Shown here one piece after another: positions 45,625 through 54,985 of a DNA stretch of 64,000 nucleotides. The notes under the pieces were generated by a model, which had not been told where the DNA came from, ran no database searches, and saw only the letters and a program-made list of their open reading frames with translations. The position numbers and the translations under genes are program-made. Each line of letters begins with the position of its first letter. Positions within the stretch are counted from its first letter, which is position 1. This DNA is from Novacetimonas pomaceti (GTDB lineage: Bacteria > Pseudomonadota > Alphaproteobacteria > Acetobacterales > Acetobacteraceae), in NCBI RefSeq assembly GCF_003207955.1, contig NZ_NOXG01000006.1, positions 74,142-138,141 of the forward strand, in the 5' to 3' direction.

Positions 45625-46545
45625 ATGGACGGCGCGCCCATGGTGATGCCGGTTTCCATCCAGTCCCGCCAGGCGATGGGCAAGCTGGTGCTGCCATTCC
45701 TGATCCTTGTCGCCTGTGGTGTCATCCTGCTGGGCAAGGCGGATCGTCCCCTTGTTGAGCATATGCGCATGCAGGTGGCCGACCTGCTGGCCCCGGCCTA
45801 TGGTCTTGTGGCATGGCCACAGGCGCGGTTGCGTGAACTTTCAGGGAATCTTCAGGACATCCGGAACCTGGAGGCGGAAAACATCCGGCTGCGCACCGAA
45901 AATGCCAATCTCCAGCACTGGTACGACGTGGCGGCGGCGCTGGCGGACGAGAATGCGACGCTCAAGGCCAACCTGCACTGGATCCCTGACGAGGCCCCGT
46001 CCTATGTGACCGGGCGCGTGGTGCGCGATACCAGCGGCCTGTATGCCCGCGCGGTGCTGCTGGCGATCAATCCCGACACCAATGTGCGCAAGGACGGGAT
46101 CGCGCTGGATGGCGCGGGACTGGCCGGGCGCGTGACGGAGGTGGGCAAGCGTTCGGCGCGCGTGCTGCTGATTACCGATTCCTCCAGCCGGCTGCCGGTC
46201 ACGCTGGAATCCAGCCACGCCGCCGCCATCATGGCGGGTGACAATTCATCGACGCCAAAGATCATCTATTACCCGCAGGATAACCTGCCGGTGGAAGGGG
46301 AGCGCGTCGTGACCAACGGCGAAATCGAATCCCTGCCTGCCGGCCTGCCGGTGGGGCATGTCCATTACCTGCGGCCCGGAACGCCGGTGGTGATTCCCGC
46401 CGCGGCGCTGGAACACCTCGATATCCTGCGGATTTTCAATTATTCCGACGCCGTCGTCCCGCCGGACGCGCCGGGACGCATTCCGCTGCCCACGGTCGGG
46501 CGCACCATGACCCTTCCTCCCCAGTTCCAGCCAAAGCGGGGATGA
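45625..46545 (+). CDS. mreC: rod-shape protein MreC
   Basis: 306 residues. One membrane helix near residues 20-42 ('KLVLPFLILVACGVILLG'), a coiled coil (~65-105, 'IRNLEAENIRLRTENANLQ'), then the periplasmic beta domains ('YVTGRVVRDTSGLYARAVLL', 'SSRLPVTLESSHAAAIMAGD'). It links MreB to PBP2 in the periplasm. The 122-base gap from mreB has no terminator. The ATG at 45625 is used; a Met at residue 6 is an alternative. Confidence 0.93.
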   Translation: MDGAPMVMPVSIQSRQAMGKLVLPFLILVACGVILLGKADRPLVEHMRMQVADLLAPAYGLVAWPQARLRELSGNLQDIRNLEAENIRLRTENANLQHWYDVAAALADENATLKANLHWIPDEAPSYVTGRVVRDTSGLYARAVLLAINPDTNVRKDGIALDGAGLAGRVTEVGKRSARVLLITDSSSRLPVTLESSHAAAIMAGDNSSTPKIIYYPQDNLPVEGERVVTNGEIESLPAGLPVGHVHYLRPGTPVVIPAAALEHLDILRIFNYSDAVVPPDAPGRIPLPTVGRTMTLPPQFQPKRG

Positions 46546-46557
46546 AAGAGTGCATGG

Positions 46558-47124
46558 ATGAAACCGCTTTCGCCACCATCCCTGAAGCCCGAAATCCAGC
46601 CCCGTTCAGGACTGGCCCACGGCACCGACCTGTTCGTGCGCCACTGCCTGCCGTGCCTGTTCGTCCTGCTGGTGACGCTGGTGCTGTCCGCGCCGCTCAA
46701 CATACCGGGGCAGGCGGAACTGATGCCCGCCATCGTGCAGGTGTCGGTCTTCCTGTGGTCGGTGTTCCGGCCCGCGCTGATGCCCTCTGTCGCGGTGTTC
46801 GGGCTGGGAATGTGCGTGGACCTGCTGAGCTTCGATCCCCCCGGCGTCATGCTGCTTGTCCTGCTGGTGGTTCATGGCGTGGGGCTGTCGGGGCGTTACG
46901 TGCTCGCGCGGCTCAACGTTTTCGTGCTGTGGCTGGTGTTCGGCGTGGTCATGGTCATGGCGACGGCGATGCAGTGGGTGCTGTGTTCGGCGCTGGCGCT
47001 GCATCTGGTGGAAACGGTGCCGTTCATGTTCGAATGCGTCTTGGCATTTGGCACCTTTCCGGTGCTTTATGTCATATTCGTCTGGACTTACCGCTTTATC
47101 GTCAACGACGCGAATCGCGCCTGA
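46558..47124 (+). CDS. mreD: rod-shape protein MreD
   Basis: 188 residues with about five hydrophobic segments ('LFVLLVTLVLSAPLNI', 'MLLVLLVVHGVGLSGRYVLA', 'FVLWLVFGVVMVMATAMQWV', 'VLYVIFVWTYRF'). MreD is poorly conserved; the call rests on size, topology and its place between mreC (12 bases) and mrdA. The N-terminal ~35 residues are polar and may be longer than usual. Confidence 0.85.
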   Translation: MKPLSPPSLKPEIQPRSGLAHGTDLFVRHCLPCLFVLLVTLVLSAPLNIPGQAELMPAIVQVSVFLWSVFRPALMPSVAVFGLGMCVDLLSFDPPGVMLLVLLVVHGVGLSGRYVLARLNVFVLWLVFGVVMVMATAMQWVLCSALALHLVETVPFMFECVLAFGTFPVLYVIFVWTYRFIVNDANRA

Positions 47125-47173
47125 ACCACAGGGCTGATGGGCCAGCCGTATTCCGATCTGCCCGGATGGGTGA

Positions 47174-49099
47174 ATGAAGTTCCGTAAGAAGAAGACCGCC
47201 ACGCGTCTGATGACCCGGCCCGAAGAGGGCAAGAACCCCTCCCGCGGGGTGTTCACCCGTCGCGCGCTGCTGCTTATGGCGGCGCAGGGGGCGGTGCTGG
47301 GCGCGCTTGCGCAGCGGCTGTATGGCCTGCAGGTCCGTGATGGTGGCCATTATGCGCGGCTGGCGGAAAACAATCGGTTAAGCAAACGCTTTTTCGCGCC
47401 GCCGCGTGGCCGCATCACCGACCGTTTCGGGATCGCGGTGGCGGCGAACAAGGTGAACTGGCGCGCGCTCCTGCTGGCGGAGGAGACGAACGACCTGCCG
47501 GGCACGCTGGAACGTTTTTCCCAGCTTGTCCCGATGGAACCGCGCGATACGGCGCGCGTCGAACGCGAACTGCGGCACAAGCGGCGTTTCATTCCCATCA
47601 TGCTGCGTGATTTCCTGTCATGGGACGACATGGCGCGGCTGGAACTCAACATGCCTTCGCTGCCCGGCGTGCTGATCGATGTGGGCACGACGCGCGTCTA
47701 TCCCTTCGGCCCGCTTCTGGCGCATGTCGTGGGGTACGTGGCCCCGCCATCGGAAAAGGATGTCGTCAAAAACGCGGAGCTTGCCCTGCCGGGGATGCGC
47801 GTCGGACGTTCCGGCATCGAGCAGACGCAGGACGAAGGCCTGCGCGGGCAGGTCGGCTCGGTGGAGATGGAGGTCAACGCGGTTGGCCGCATCATGGCGG
47901 AACTTGACCGTGACGAAGGGCATCCGGGCAACGAAATCGCGCTGACCATCGACAGCGGCCTGCAGCAGCAGGTGCTGGGCCGGATGGCGGATCAGTCGGC
48001 CAGCGCGGTGGTCATGGACTGCCGCAACGGGGAAGTGCTGGCGATGGTCAGCAATCCCTCATTCGACCCTTCGCTGTTCGACAGTGGCGTCAGCCAGGCG
48101 CAGTGGATCGAATGGACCAACAACAGCCAGACCCCCCTGATCAACAAGGCGGTTTCGGGCCTGTACCCGCCCGGTTCCACCTTCAAGCCGGCGGTCGCGA
48201 TGGCGGCGCTGCGGGCTGGCACGCTTTCGCCGGGCGATCGCATCAACTGTCCCGGCTATATCGACGTGGGGGGAACGCGCTTTCACTGCTGGTCGCGGTA
48301 CGGCCATGGGTCGCTGACCCTGCGGCAGGGGCTGAAATTCTCCTGCGACGTGTTTTTCTATGAGGTCGCGCGCCGCACCGGCATGGACCCCATTGCCATG
48401 ACCTCCCACCAGTTCGGGCTTGGCGCGCCGCTGGACATCGAACTGCCGCATGTGCGCCAGGGGCTGATCCCCACGCCACAATGGCGGCGGGCGCACGGCC
48501 ATCACTGGAATGGGGGCGACACCATCGTCAGCGGCATCGGACAGGGCTTCATGCAGGTCACCCCGCTGCAGCTTGCGACCTATGCCTCGCGCATTGCCAC
48601 GGGCCGGAACGTGCAGCCCCATCTGGTGCGTGCCGTCAGCGGCAGGATCGGTGACATGGCGGCGCTGGACCATGCCGGGCCGATGGAAAACATGCCCGAT
48701 CATTTCTTCAGCGCGATCCGCGAGGGGATGTATGCCGTCGTGAACGAGGAAAGCGGCACCGCCCCCAAGGCGCGCCTTACCATCCCCGGTGTGCAGATGG
48801 CGGGCAAGACCGGATCGGCGCAGGTGCGTCGCGTGTCGCGCGCGATGCGTGAAAGCGGGCATTTCAATTCGGCCAACCTGCCATGGGAATATCGTCCGCA
48901 TGCCCTGTTCATCTGCTTTGCCCCGTATGACGCGCCGCGTTATGCGGCGGCGGTGGTGGTGGAACATGGCAATGCGGGGGCGGAGGTCGCGGCCCCGCTG
49001 GCGCGTGACATCATGACCGACACGCTGATGCGCGATCCGGTCAACCACAAGGAATCGCCGGGTCAGGAAGTGGCGCAGGCGGACGTGGACCAGGGATAG
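47174..49099 (+). CDS. mrdA: penicillin-binding protein 2
   Basis: Transpeptidase for cell elongation. 641 residues: a basic cytoplasmic N-terminus, membrane helix near 35-55 ('RRALLLMAAQGAVLGALAQR'), dimerisation domain, then transpeptidase domain. Active-site S335 and K338 (STFK), the SxD motif in 'KFSCDVFFYEV', and KTG at 545-547 are present. Starts 'MKFRKKKTATR' 49 bases after mreD. The final ~30 residues are polar. Confidence 0.96.
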   Translation: MKFRKKKTATRLMTRPEEGKNPSRGVFTRRALLLMAAQGAVLGALAQRLYGLQVRDGGHYARLAENNRLSKRFFAPPRGRITDRFGIAVAANKVNWRALLLAEETNDLPGTLERFSQLVPMEPRDTARVERELRHKRRFIPIMLRDFLSWDDMARLELNMPSLPGVLIDVGTTRVYPFGPLLAHVVGYVAPPSEKDVVKNAELALPGMRVGRSGIEQTQDEGLRGQVGSVEMEVNAVGRIMAELDRDEGHPGNEIALTIDSGLQQQVLGRMADQSASAVVMDCRNGEVLAMVSNPSFDPSLFDSGVSQAQWIEWTNNSQTPLINKAVSGLYPPGSTFKPAVAMAALRAGTLSPGDRINCPGYIDVGGTRFHCWSRYGHGSLTLRQGLKFSCDVFFYEVARRTGMDPIAMTSHQFGLGAPLDIELPHVRQGLIPTPQWRRAHGHHWNGGDTIVSGIGQGFMQVTPLQLATYASRIATGRNVQPHLVRAVSGRIGDMAALDHAGPMENMPDHFFSAIREGMYAVVNEESGTAPKARLTIPGVQMAGKTGSAQVRRVSRAMRESGHFNSANLPWEYRPHALFICFAPYDAPRYAAAVVVEHGNAGAEVAAPLARDIMTDTLMRDPVNHKESPGQEVAQADVDQG

Positions 49100-49230
49100 C
49101 CAGCCACGCTGCCGGCACCCCTTGCATGCCGTCCCTTACTGGCTGCCCATTCCTGCCTGTCCTTTACTGGCGCCGGGCGTGGGGATCGCATACGTTTGCG
49201 CCATGTTGTCCCTGCCGCCGGAGGACCGAG

Positions 49231-50385
49231 ATGAATTTCCAGAAACGCCTGCTGCGCGCCGAACCCAATTTCCAGATCCTTGCAAAGCTGTGGCAGATCA
49301 ACTGGATCTATGTCGTGCTGATCTGCCTGCTGGCGGCGGTGGGATATGGGGCGCTGTATTCGGCGGGCGGGGGCACGTCGCGCCCGTTCGCCGAACCGCA
49401 GACCATCCGTTTCTGCTTCGGGCTGGTCATGATGCTGGGCGTGGCGATGATGAGCCCGGCCGTGCTGGTGCGCCTTGCATGGCCCCTTTATGGCGTGTCG
49501 CTGGTGCTGCTTGTGGCGGTGCTGCGCATGGGGCACGTCGGAAAGGGGGCGGAGCGATGGCTGATGATCGGCGGCCTGCAGGTCCAGCCTTCCGAACTGG
49601 CCAAGATCGCGCTGGTCCTTGTCCTGGCAAGCTGGTTTCACAAGGTCAGCTATCGCAACATGGGCAATCCGCTGTACCTGGTCCCGCCCGCGCTGATGGT
49701 GCTTGTGCCCGTGGGGCTGGTGCTCAAGGAACCGAACCTTGGCACGGCGGTCATCATCGCGACGGTGGGGGCCAGCCTGTTCTTTGCGGCGGGGATGCGG
49801 CTGTGGCAGATCGCGCTGCTGATCGCGCCGCTGCCGTTCCTGACCAAAATCGCCTACAGCCACCTGCATGATTACCAGAAGGCGCGGGTCATCACCTTCC
49901 TTCATCCCGAAAATGATCCGCTGGGCGCGGGGTACAACATCATCCAGTCCAAGATCGCGCTGGGTTCGGGCGGGATGTGGGGGCAGGGATACCTGCATGG
50001 CACGCAGGGGCAGCTCAACTTCCTGCCTGAAAAGCAGACGGATTTCATCTTTACCATGATCGCCGAGGAATGGGGCTATGTCGGCGCGGCCTCTGTCATC
50101 GGGCTGCTGCTGGTGATGATCCTTGGCGGCATGCTGATCGCCATGCGCAGCCGCAACCAGTTCGGGCGCCTGCTGGGGCTGGGCATCTCGATGAACTTCT
50201 TCCTCTACTGCGCGGTCAACCTGTCGATGGTGATGGGGGCGATCCCGGTGGGCGGGGTGCCGCTGCCGCTGATTTCATATGGCGGGTCGGCCATGCTGAT
50301 GGTCATGTTCGGGTTCGGCCTGCTGCTGTCGGCATGGGTGCATCGCAATTCCACCTTTGGGGAAACGACGGACCGGGAGTCATGA
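49231..50385 (+). CDS. rodA: peptidoglycan glycosyltransferase RodA
   Basis: SEDS-family glycan polymerase that works with PBP2. 384 residues and about ten membrane helices from the ATG at 49231, preceded by GGAGGACCGAG. Family marks 'GKGAERWLMIGGLQVQPSEL', 'LKEPNLGTAVIIA', 'QSKIALGSGGMWGQGYLHGT' and 'EEWGYVGAASVIGLLLVM' are intact, including the catalytic-region Asp/Glu loops. An upstream in-frame ATG (49126) is rejected. Stop overlaps the DUF3293 start (ATGA). Confidence 0.95.
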   Translation: MNFQKRLLRAEPNFQILAKLWQINWIYVVLICLLAAVGYGALYSAGGGTSRPFAEPQTIRFCFGLVMMLGVAMMSPAVLVRLAWPLYGVSLVLLVAVLRMGHVGKGAERWLMIGGLQVQPSELAKIALVLVLASWFHKVSYRNMGNPLYLVPPALMVLVPVGLVLKEPNLGTAVIIATVGASLFFAAGMRLWQIALLIAPLPFLTKIAYSHLHDYQKARVITFLHPENDPLGAGYNIIQSKIALGSGGMWGQGYLHGTQGQLNFLPEKQTDFIFTMIAEEWGYVGAASVIGLLLVMILGGMLIAMRSRNQFGRLLGLGISMNFFLYCAVNLSMVMGAIPVGGVPLPLISYGGSAMLMVMFGFGLLLSAWVHRNSTFGETTDRES

Positions 50386-50774
50386 GCGGCATCCTGCCGC
50401 CTTCCGCCGCTACCCGAAGGTCCTATCGCCTCAGTACCTACCACGCCGCCACGCTGCCGGTCGTGCGCGTGGGACAGCGTCCCGCCGATGCCGGCCTGCC
50501 ACGGCGGGGCACGGTCGTGATGCTCAGCGCATGCAATCCGGGTGGGCGGCGGCGCATGGACGGGTGGAACGCGCGCATGATGGCGCGTCTGGCCACCGAG
50601 CTGCGTCATGTGCCCCATCATCGGGGCGAAGGGCGGCTGGGCCGGTGGTCCGAACCGCTCTATGCGGTGGAGATGGCCCTTGCCCCGGCATTGCGCCTTG
50701 CGCGACGATATCGGCAGAATGCGGTCGTGGTCGCGCGGCGCGGGCAGGCGGCGCGGCTTGTCTACCTGGCCTGA
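50382..50774 (+). CDS. DUF3293 domain protein
   Basis: 130 residues, starting with the ATG that overlaps the rodA stop; an in-frame start far upstream lies inside rodA and is rejected. The core 'VVMLSACNPGGRRRMDGWNA' through 'SEPLYAVEMALAPALRLARR' and 'YRQNAVVVARRG' matches DUF3293, a small cytoplasmic family of unknown function. Last gene of the rod cluster, so it may be translated with RodA. Whether it affects shape is unknown. Confidence 0.82.
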   Translation: MSGILPPSAATRRSYRLSTYHAATLPVVRVGQRPADAGLPRRGTVVMLSACNPGGRRRMDGWNARMMARLATELRHVPHHRGEGRLGRWSEPLYAVEMALAPALRLARRYRQNAVVVARRGQAARLVYLA

Positions 50775-50821
50775 GGGGCTGTCAGTTTTTGGACGTGCGA
50801 GGCAGTCGAAGCGGGGACGAC

Positions 50822-50931
50822 CCGGGCTCTGCCCGGACCCGGCAGGGAGCGTGCTCCCTGCACCGTGATACTTAAGTCATGGTTTCCAAAGGTCCGCGAC
50901 CTTTGGCAGGGTTTCAGGGGCAGGGCCCCTG
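50822..50931. repeat. element of four consecutive palindromes
   Basis: Four separate inverted repeats in 110 bases: CCGGGCTCTGCCCGG (50822-50836); GCAGGGAGC/GCTCCCTGC (50842-50861); CCAAAGGTC/GACCTTTGG (50886-50906); CAGGGGC/GCCCCTG (50915-50931). It lies between the convergent ends of the rod cluster and glyS. Similar GC-rich 'CCCGGGCTCTGCCCGG...' strings recur in acetic acid bacteria, to my recollection. No open frame. Confidence 0.75.
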
Positions 50932-50941
50932 AGAAAGCCGC

Positions 50942-50969
50942 TGCCCCCGCACTCATGACTGCGGGGGCA
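50942..50969 (-). other. stem-loop at the 3' end of glyS
   Basis: TGCCCCCGCA (50942-50951) pairs with TGCGGGGGCA (50960-50969), eight-base loop. It begins 6 bases after the glyS stop. A T-run is missing on the minus strand (AGCGGCTTTC), so it may be a weak terminator or an RNA-stabilising end. Confidence 0.6.
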
Positions 50970-50974
50970 TGGGA

Positions 50975-53035
50975 TCAGCCTTCGATCTGGCTGAAATCCG
51001 CGATCAGCACGGTCATGCGGCGCAGTTCCGACAGCAGGCGCAGGCGGTTGCGACGCACGGCCGCGTCTTCGGCATTGACCGTGACATCCTCGAAAAACCG
51101 GTCCAGCACGGGGCGCAGGTGGGCGACATCGCGCATGGCGTCGGCAAAGCGTTCCTCGCTGATGGCGTTTTCCACGGCCGGGATCGTGTGGGCCAGCGCA
51201 TCGGCAAGGGCGCGTTCCTCGTCCTGCGCATACAGGGCGGGGTCGGGCGCGCCTTCATGCGGGCCGTCCTTGCGGTCCTCGATACGCAGGATGTTGGCCG
51301 CGCGCCGTGTCGCCGCCAGCAGGTTGCGCCCGTCCTCCGTCGCCAGCATTTCCGCCAGCGCGTCGCTGCGGGCCAGCAGGCGGGTGATGTCGGTATCGGT
51401 ATTGCCCACCGACACGGCGGCAAGGATGTCGTGGCGCGCGCCCTCGTTGCGGAGCTGCACCCGCAGGCGTTCGGCCACGAACTGCGGCAGCAGGTCGAGG
51501 TCCGGGGCGAGGCGCAGTTTTTCCGGCAGGCCGTGGGCGGCCATGACGAAGATTTCCGCAAGGTCGAGGCGCAGGTGGTTTTCGCGGATGATGCGGATCA
51601 GTCCCAGCGCCGCGCGTCGCAGGGCATAGGGATCGCCCGAGCCACCCGGCTTTTCCCCCGCCGCGAAGAACGCGACAAGGCTGTCGATCTTGTCCGCCAG
51701 CGCCACGGCGATGGAAACGGGCGCGTGCGGCACGCCGTCATGCTGTCCGCGCGGCATGTAATGTTCGCCAATGGCGTCCGCCACCGCGTTGTCTTCGCCG
51801 TCATGGCGCGCGTAATAGGCCCCCATCGTGCCCTGCAGTTCGGGGAATTCGCCCACCATGCCGGTCGTCAGGTCGGCCTTGCACAGCAGGGCGGCGCGTT
51901 CGGCCTGTTTCACATCCGCGCCGACCATGGGGGCGATCAGCCCGGCAAGGCGCACGATGCGCCGCACCCGTTCCCCCTGGCTGCCGAGGGCTGCGTGAAA
52001 GACGATGCGATCAAGCTGCGCCACGCGGCTTTCAAGCGTATGGGTGCGGTCGAGGTCCCAGAAATGCCGGGCATCGGCAAAGCGGGCGCGCAGCACGCGT
52101 TCGTTGCCCGCAATCGTCAGCGCGCCACCGTCGGAGGGCTCCATGTTCGCGACGAAGGCAAAGCGCGGGGCCGCCGACCCATCGGCGTTGCGCAGCGCGA
52201 AATAGCGCTGGTTGACGCGCATCGACACCTGCATCACCTCTGGCGGCAGGGTCATGAATTCATCGTCGATCTGGCCAAGGAAGGGAACCGGCCATTCCGT
52301 CAGGCCCGCCACCTCGTCAATCAGGCCGGGGTCCGAGACGACGCTCAGCCCTTCCTCGGCGGCAAGGCTGGCGACCCCTTCGGCGATCAGCCGGGCGCGC
52401 GTTTCGGCGCAGGGTTCGACCTGGCGGGCGCGCAGTCCCGACAGCCAGTCCTGCGTGCCGGTGACGGCGAACGCGCCGGGCGCGGTGAAGCGATGCCCCT
52501 CGGTCAGGTTGGACGCCACCAGCCCGTGACCGTTGTCCTCGCCCTCGGCCAGGGTGAAGGGAACGACCTGCCCATCCAGCAGGCAGGCAATCCGGCGCAG
52601 CGGACGCACCCATGTAAAGCTGCTGCCCACGCCCCAGCGCATTGATTTTGGCCACGGGAAACGGCGCAGCAGCGCGGGCACGGTGGCGATGATGTGGGTC
52701 GCGGCCTGCACGGCGGGAACCTCGCGGCGCAGGACCCAGAACCCGTTTTCCAGCACCAGCGCGTCGCGTTCGACCCCATGCTTGCGCATGAAGCCCGCCA
52801 GCGCCTTTTCCGGCGCGCTTTCGCGCGGGCCGCGTTCATTGACGGTGCTGCCGGGCACGGTCGCGTCGATCTCCAGCGAAATGGCGATGCGGCGCGGCCC
52901 GGCGAAGGTGCGGGCGTTACGCGGGTTGAGCGTGGAGAGCGCCTCCGTCAGGAGGCGTTGCAGGTCCCCGGCCGCGCGCGCCTGCATGCGGGCGGGGATT
53001 TCCTCGGAAAAGAGTTCAAGCAGAAGTTCGGGCAT
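50975..53035 (-). CDS. glyS: glycyl-tRNA synthetase beta subunit
   Basis: 686 residues from the conserved start 'MPELLLELFSEEIPARMQARA'. The beta subunit binds tRNA-Gly. Family segments 'RRIAISLEI', 'GPRESAPEKALAGFMRKHGV', 'WPKSMRWG', 'VPFLGQIDDEFMTLPPEVM' and 'GDPYALRRAALGLIRII' are present; the C-terminus is the anticodon-binding domain. It starts 7 bases after glyQ, so the two subunits are co-translated. A second palindromic element follows the gene. Confidence 0.95.
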   Translation of the reverse strand: MPELLLELFSEEIPARMQARAAGDLQRLLTEALSTLNPRNARTFAGPRRIAISLEIDATVPGSTVNERGPRESAPEKALAGFMRKHGVERDALVLENGFWVLRREVPAVQAATHIIATVPALLRRFPWPKSMRWGVGSSFTWVRPLRRIACLLDGQVVPFTLAEGEDNGHGLVASNLTEGHRFTAPGAFAVTGTQDWLSGLRARQVEPCAETRARLIAEGVASLAAEEGLSVVSDPGLIDEVAGLTEWPVPFLGQIDDEFMTLPPEVMQVSMRVNQRYFALRNADGSAAPRFAFVANMEPSDGGALTIAGNERVLRARFADARHFWDLDRTHTLESRVAQLDRIVFHAALGSQGERVRRIVRLAGLIAPMVGADVKQAERAALLCKADLTTGMVGEFPELQGTMGAYYARHDGEDNAVADAIGEHYMPRGQHDGVPHAPVSIAVALADKIDSLVAFFAAGEKPGGSGDPYALRRAALGLIRIIRENHLRLDLAEIFVMAAHGLPEKLRLAPDLDLLPQFVAERLRVQLRNEGARHDILAAVSVGNTDTDITRLLARSDALAEMLATEDGRNLLAATRRAANILRIEDRKDGPHEGAPDPALYAQDEERALADALAHTIPAVENAISEERFADAMRDVAHLRPVLDRFFEDVTVNAEDAAVRRNRLRLLSELRRMTVLIADFSQIEG

Positions 53036-53042
53036 GATCCTG

Positions 53043-53930
53043 TTATTCCTCGCCCGCCAGCCATGCTTCGCAGCATCGTTTCGCAAGCGCGCGCACGCGG
53101 CCGATATAGGAGGCGCGTTCGCTGACGCTGATGACGCCCCGCGCATCCAGAAGGTTGAACAGATGACTGGCCTTCAGGCACTGGTCATAGGCGGGCTGCG
53201 CCAGGCCGCGATCGGCAAGGGCGGCGGATTCGCGTTCGGCGTCGATGAAATGCCGGTGCAGCATCTCCACGTCGGCCAGTTCGAAGTTGTGGCGTGAATA
53301 ATCGCGTTCCGCGCGCAGGAACACGTCGCCATACGTCAGGCCCTGCCCGTTGAAATCGAGGTCATAGACGTTCTCGATCCCCTGCACGTACATCGCCAGG
53401 CGTTCCAGCCCGTAGGTCAGTTCGGTGGACGGCATGACGGTGGGGATGCCGCCGACCTGCTGGAAATAGGTGAACTGCGTCACTTCCATCCCGTCGCACC
53501 AGACCTCCCAGCCCAGTCCCCATGCCCCGATCGTGGGATTTTCCCAGTCATCCTCGACAAAGCGGATATCGTGTTCCATCGGATCGATCCCGATGGCGCG
53601 ATAGCTGTCGAGCAGGAGCTTCTGGCTGTCTTCGGGCGTGGGCTTCAGCAGGACCTGATACTGGTAATAATGCTGCAGCCGGTTGGGATTTTCCCCGTAA
53701 CGCCCGTCCGACGGGCGCCGGCAGGGCTGAACGTACGCCGCCTTCCACGGGCGCGGACCCAGCGCGCGCAGCGTGGTGTGCGGCGACAGCGTGCCCGCGC
53801 CCACCTCGGTATCATAGGGCTGGAGGATGGCGCAGCCCTGTTCGGACCAGAACTGGTGCAGTTTCAGGATGAGTCCCTGAAACGACAGGGGACGCGTACG
53901 GGATGATCGGGGCACGGGGGCCGGGTCCAT
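53043..53930 (-). CDS. glyQ: glycyl-tRNA synthetase alpha subunit
   Basis: 295 residues. Catalytic subunit of the heterotetrameric class II enzyme: 'FQGLILKLHQFWSEQGCAIL', 'GAGTLSPHTTLRALGPRPWK', 'AYVQPCRRPSDGRYGENPNR' and 'VEDDWENPTIGAWGLGWEVW'. The N-terminus has a ~15-residue extension before the fold ('MDPAPVPRSSRTRP'). First gene of glyQ-glyS. The 212 bases upstream to the DUF2076 gene hold the divergent promoters; nothing else is recognised there. Confidence 0.96.
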   Translation of the reverse strand: MDPAPVPRSSRTRPLSFQGLILKLHQFWSEQGCAILQPYDTEVGAGTLSPHTTLRALGPRPWKAAYVQPCRRPSDGRYGENPNRLQHYYQYQVLLKPTPEDSQKLLLDSYRAIGIDPMEHDIRFVEDDWENPTIGAWGLGWEVWCDGMEVTQFTYFQQVGGIPTVMPSTELTYGLERLAMYVQGIENVYDLDFNGQGLTYGDVFLRAERDYSRHNFELADVEMLHRHFIDAERESAALADRGLAQPAYDQCLKASHLFNLLDARGVISVSERASYIGRVRALAKRCCEAWLAGEE

Positions 53931-54142
53931 GAACAGGATGCTCCGTTGAACGGGGACAGGTGTGCGCCATCTGGCGCAATTGCTGCGAACAGCATACCGT
54001 CATGTTGTCCCGACCGGAAGGCGGGGCGTGCCGTGTGGCTGTCTGTTGCCTGCATGGCGCGTGGTCTTGCGCATTGCCGCGTCGCGCGCCACATGATGTG
54101 TGGCTGGTTCAGTATCCGTGTGTGGAGCAGGATGGAATTACG

Positions 54143-54916
54143 ATGAATACTCAGGAACGCGATCTGATCGCACAGTTCTTCGCCCGCGTTGGCGGCGCGA
54201 CCACGGGCAGCGTGCCGCAGACGACATCCTCGCTGCCGCCGATCGACCCGCAGGCCGACCAGTATATCGGGGAAATGTTCCAGAAATACCCCGAGGCGCG
54301 TTATCGCATCACGCAGATGGCCGTGGTGCAGGAAGCCGCCCTGGCGGAGGCACAGAACCGCATCCGCCAGTTGCAGTGGCAGCTGCAGCAGGCGCAGCAG
54401 CAGCTGGCCGCCGCCCAGCAGGCACAGCCCCAGCCACAGCAGGCCGCGCGGCCCGGCGGTTTCTTCAGCGGCATGTTCGGTGGCGGGGCGCAGCAGGCCC
54501 GTCCCGCCGCGCCGCCGCCGGGATGGGGTGGTGCCGCGCCATCCGCCCCGCCGCAGCCCGTCTATCCGCCGGGAATGCAGCCGGGCATGTTTCCGCAGCG
54601 CGGGTCGGGCTTCCTCGGCTCCGCCCTGACGACGGCGGCGGGCGTTGCCGGCGGCATGATGGTGGGCAATGCGCTGACCGACCTGTTCAGCGGCCATCAC
54701 GACGCAGGTGGCATGGCTCCGCCGATGGGCGGGGGGGGTGGCGAGACCATCATCAACAACAATTATGGCGATTCCGCCTCCGCCGATCCGTTTGGCGGCA
54801 GTGGCGTCGCGGCCGATCCGGGTTTTGATGCCGGCGGCGGCGGCGGCGGCGGCGGTGATGCCGGTGGCTTTGACGATGGTGGTGGCTTTGACGCGGGCGA
54901 CGACAACAGCTTCTGA
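54143..54916 (+). CDS. DUF2076 family protein
   Basis: 257 residues from the ATG at 54143, preceded by AGGATGGA. The N-terminus 'MNTQERDLIAQFFARV' and the helical region to ~95 match DUF2076; a Gln-rich coiled coil ('QLQWQLQQAQQQLAAAQQAQ') follows, then Pro/Gly-rich linker, a glycine zipper ('GSALTTAAGVAGGMMVGNAL') and a Gly/Asp-rich tail. Function unknown; often described as a periplasmic ligand-binding sensor-like family, but no signal peptide is visible here. Ends at a strong hairpin. Confidence 0.85.
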   Translation: MNTQERDLIAQFFARVGGATTGSVPQTTSSLPPIDPQADQYIGEMFQKYPEARYRITQMAVVQEAALAEAQNRIRQLQWQLQQAQQQLAAAQQAQPQPQQAARPGGFFSGMFGGGAQQARPAAPPPGWGGAAPSAPPQPVYPPGMQPGMFPQRGSGFLGSALTTAAGVAGGMMVGNALTDLFSGHHDAGGMAPPMGGGGGETIINNNYGDSASADPFGGSGVAADPGFDAGGGGGGGGDAGGFDDGGGFDAGDDNSF

Positions 54917-54941
54917 CGTTCCCGCTTCCGCAGCGTGTGTG

Positions 54942-54972
54942 AAAAGGCCATCCTTCGTGATGGCCTTTTTTA
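54942..54972 (+). terminator. rho-independent terminator after the DUF2076 gene
   Basis: AAAAGGCCATC (54942-54952) pairs with GATGGCCTTTT (54959-54969), six-base loop, then TTT. It begins 25 bases after the stop codon, and the alkB start lies just past it. Confidence 0.93.
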
Positions 54973-54985
54973 TGGGATGGCACCC

